Assembly: GCF_013390595.1 (NCBI RefSeq)
Contig: NZ_JACAWV010000022.1
Coordinates: 992,001-1,056,000, forward strand
DNA: 64,000 bases
DNA from: Rhizobium sp. RM
GTDB taxonomy: Bacteria; Pseudomonadota; Alphaproteobacteria; Rhizobiales; Rhizobiaceae
Direction of reading: 5' to 3'
The first letter of the stretch is position 1. Every line of letters begins with the position of its first letter. The position numbers were made by a program, and so were the translations under genes. The notes beneath the pieces are model-generated. The model did not search any database, was not told the DNA's origin, and worked only from the letters and a program-made list of their open reading frames with translations. This document shows positions 62,755-64,000 of this stretch, piece by piece.

Positions 62755-63219
62755 ATGCTATTTGGACAATCCGTTTTCCAGTCAGTCATTGAAAGACTGA
62801 AGCGGGAAGCAGACGAAAATACTGCGGAAGGCGATGAGGTACCGGTAAATTACCGCGTCGGCGGAATGACGTCGGGTTTCGTCATCAATACGGAAACATC
62901 AGAAAGGCAACCCGGCAACAGCGGCATGGAGGCCTATATGGCATTCCTGGCTGACGCTCCGCCACCACCCGAACCGGAGCCTGAGCCCGAACCGGACCCC
63001 ATGCCGAGCTATCTTGAGAAAACCTCGCTTGAGGACGTCGCCAACGAGTTGGACATCACCGAACGCGATACGCTGGCGACACTCACCGAAAAACGACGCC
63101 GCTTCGCCCGACTTAATCATCCAGACGGTGTGAGGCCGGAGTTCCGGCAAAATGCGACACTGCGCATGACAGCAGCCAATCTTCTGATCGATCAGGCAAT
63201 CCGCATGTTACGGCGCTGA
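62755..63219 (+). CDS. J-domain-like small protein
   Basis: A 154-aa protein without recognised function. The C-terminal 60 residues resemble a J domain, with helix II/III and the HPD tripeptide in RRFARLNHPDGVRPEF, a downstream NATLRMTAANLLIDQAI helix, while helix I is poorly conserved. A proline-glutamate tract (PPPPEPEPEPEPDP, about 70-83) forms the linker. GGAG 7 nt upstream supports the ATG. It may assist DnaK at an unidentified complex; close position after gbpR suggests but does not prove linkage. Confidence 0.7.
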   Translation: MLFGQSVFQSVIERLKREADENTAEGDEVPVNYRVGGMTSGFVINTETSERQPGNSGMEAYMAFLADAPPPPEPEPEPEPDPMPSYLEKTSLEDVANELDITERDTLATLTEKRRRFARLNHPDGVRPEFRQNATLRMTAANLLIDQAIRMLRR

Positions 63220-63236
63220 CAGTCGAACGTCAGCAA

Positions 63237-63491
63237 TTATGCCGTTTCGTCCTTATCGATTATCTTGTCGGCAGGTTCTTCGTTCGTTTTGATCTCATCT
63301 GCAGCCGGCCCGGGCTTGAAAGCCACCAGCAGCACATAGCCGGCATAGACAGCAATGCCGCCGACAACCGTGCCCCAGAAAAATTCCCGATTGACGAACT
63401 CAACGACCGCCCAGACGGCACAAAACCCAACGATCAGCAGTCGCACCCAGATGGGACGATAGAGCGGATGGCTCGTGTCGATATTAAGCAT
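63237..63491 (-). CDS. DUF3329-like small membrane protein
   Basis: An 84-aa protein with two membrane helices at about 12-30 and 35-52 (HPLYRPIWVRLLIVGFCAVW; FFWGTVVGGIAVYAGYVLLVAF region) and an acidic tail. HP-x-x-RP-x-W matches the DUF3329 family. GGAGA lies 6 nt before the ATG at 63491, so a longer frame to 63566 is not used. It is convergent with the J-domain-like gene. Confidence 0.75.
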   Translation of the reverse strand: MLNIDTSHPLYRPIWVRLLIVGFCAVWAVVEFVNREFFWGTVVGGIAVYAGYVLLVAFKPGPAADEIKTNEEPADKIIDKDETA

Positions 63492-63637
63492 GGCGTCTCC
63501 GTGGAGGCTGATGTGCCGAAACCGGCTTTGGGAACGCTCTATGTCGCCTCCCGAGCAAATCGCCAAGTAAAATCGTCGTAAGTCAAAGGAATATCAAAAA
63601 ATAAGACTGGCCCTGCGTATTCCAGAAAAAACTCTGA

Positions 63638-64000
63638 TCAATCGCGCAAGCGTCCAAGCAGGGTAAGAAGTTTGTCGCGCGCCTTCTCGCCACCAATCTT
63701 GTCGATCAATTTTTCTTCACGGTCGCGCCATTTGGCGGAAAGACTGTCGAGCAGCCCGACACCCTTTTTCGTCATGTCGAGAAAATGCACCCGCCTGTCG
63801 TCTTCCGATTTGCGACGGACAAGCAGGTCCTTTTCTTCCATGCTGTCGACGATGGCGACGAAGTTGGCCCGCTGGATACCGAGCGCCTCTGCAACGTCGC
63901 TTTGCTTGAGACCGGGATTGCCACCAACGATTACGAGAACGGAAAAATCCGCTGGCCTAAGGCCCTGTTCAGCCAGCACATCGGCAAAACTGTTTGCCAC
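63638..64000 (-). CDS. MarR-family regulator (N terminus cut by window edge)
   Basis: 121 codons of a minus-strand gene that continues past the right edge. The winged helix has LKQSDVAEALGIQRANFVAIVDSMEEKDLLVRRKSEDDRR, distributed over about 32-70, and the wing HFLDMTKKGVGLL. MarR proteins are about 150 residues, so 30 to 40 residues are missing and an apparent GTG at the very edge is not the true start. Target unknown. Confidence 0.85.
   Translation of the reverse strand: MANSFADVLAEQGLRPADFSVLVIVGGNPGLKQSDVAEALGIQRANFVAIVDSMEEKDLLVRRKSEDDRRVHFLDMTKKGVGLLDSLSAKWRDREEKLIDKIGGEKARDKLLTLLGRLRD

Noticed and set aside
1..64000. CRISPR arrays, rRNA, tRNA, insertion sequences, prophage or integrative element
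   Set aside because: None seen: no spaced repeats, no cloverleaf or transposase, no integrase or terminal repeats; gene content is steady chromosomal.

Overview
The window is about 64 kb of ordinary chromosomal sequence from an alphaproteobacterium of the Rhizobiaceae, almost certainly Agrobacterium. The main evidence is the divergent pair gbpR / chvE-gguA-gguB-gguC at the right end, which is the classical Agrobacterium sugar-sensing locus, together with a NolR-type ArsR repressor, BacA, a choline ABC transporter ATPase and an Agt-like lipid glycosyltransferase. From memory, unverified, agt and chvE of A. tumefaciens C58 are about 51 locus tags apart, which fits the gene count here. I see no rRNA, tRNA, prophage, insertion sequence, CRISPR array or plasmid function. 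Coding density is high and composition looks uniform.

Layout. 0-10 kb: end of choV, nolR, a DUF3095 cyclase-like protein, a LivJ-type binding protein, adenine deaminase, an alpha-glucosidase coupled to a GNAT acetyltransferase, a KDG-type kinase, and Agt behind a strong PHO box candidate. 10-20 kb: housekeeping and envelope genes (DUF2026, der with a TPR membrane protein, nnrU, polysaccharide deacetylase, bacA, an MFS pump, map with an LLM oxidoreductase, 3-hydroxybutyrate dehydrogenase). 20-38 kb: purine catabolism. xdhABC, puuD and guaD run rightward; puuE-uraD-(HepT-like)-allA-uraH-(metallophosphoesterase) run leftward as one compact operon. Together with ade near 4 kb they convert adenine and guanine through xanthine and urate to allantoin and allantoate, and cleave ureidoglycolate. 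The allantoate-cleaving step (allantoicase or AllC) is not in the window. Between the two blocks lie a TSUP permease, an FMN alpha-hydroxy-acid oxidase, an SMR pump with its TetR regulator, and a SPOR-tailed D,D-carboxypeptidase.

38-51 kb: a DUF1045 2H-phosphoesterase with a substituted motif, the two halves of MnmC as separate divergent genes with overlapping start codons, a soluble five-PAS hybrid histidine kinase, an RhlE-like helicase, two EamA exporters, DoxX, Lrp, DUF2000 and an L,D-transpeptidase lipoprotein. 51-56 kb: circularly permuted ATP-grasp, alpha-E and transglutaminase genes followed by a methyltransferase, with a second transglutaminase-fold gene convergent to them. This is the best candidate for a poorly described system, probably a peptide or amide ligation pathway. 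56-64 kb: VOC protein, gguC, gguB, gguA, chvE, gbpR, a J-domain-like protein, a DUF3329 membrane protein and a MarR regulator cut by the window edge.

The most useful non-coding signals are the PHO box with a correctly placed -10 before agt, paired 17-bp palindromes 22 bp apart before xdhA, paired TTGTGRACA repeats 22 bp apart before puuD, an inverted repeat before puuE, a 28-bp perfect palindrome before an EamA gene, and the dyad in the gbpR-chvE gap.
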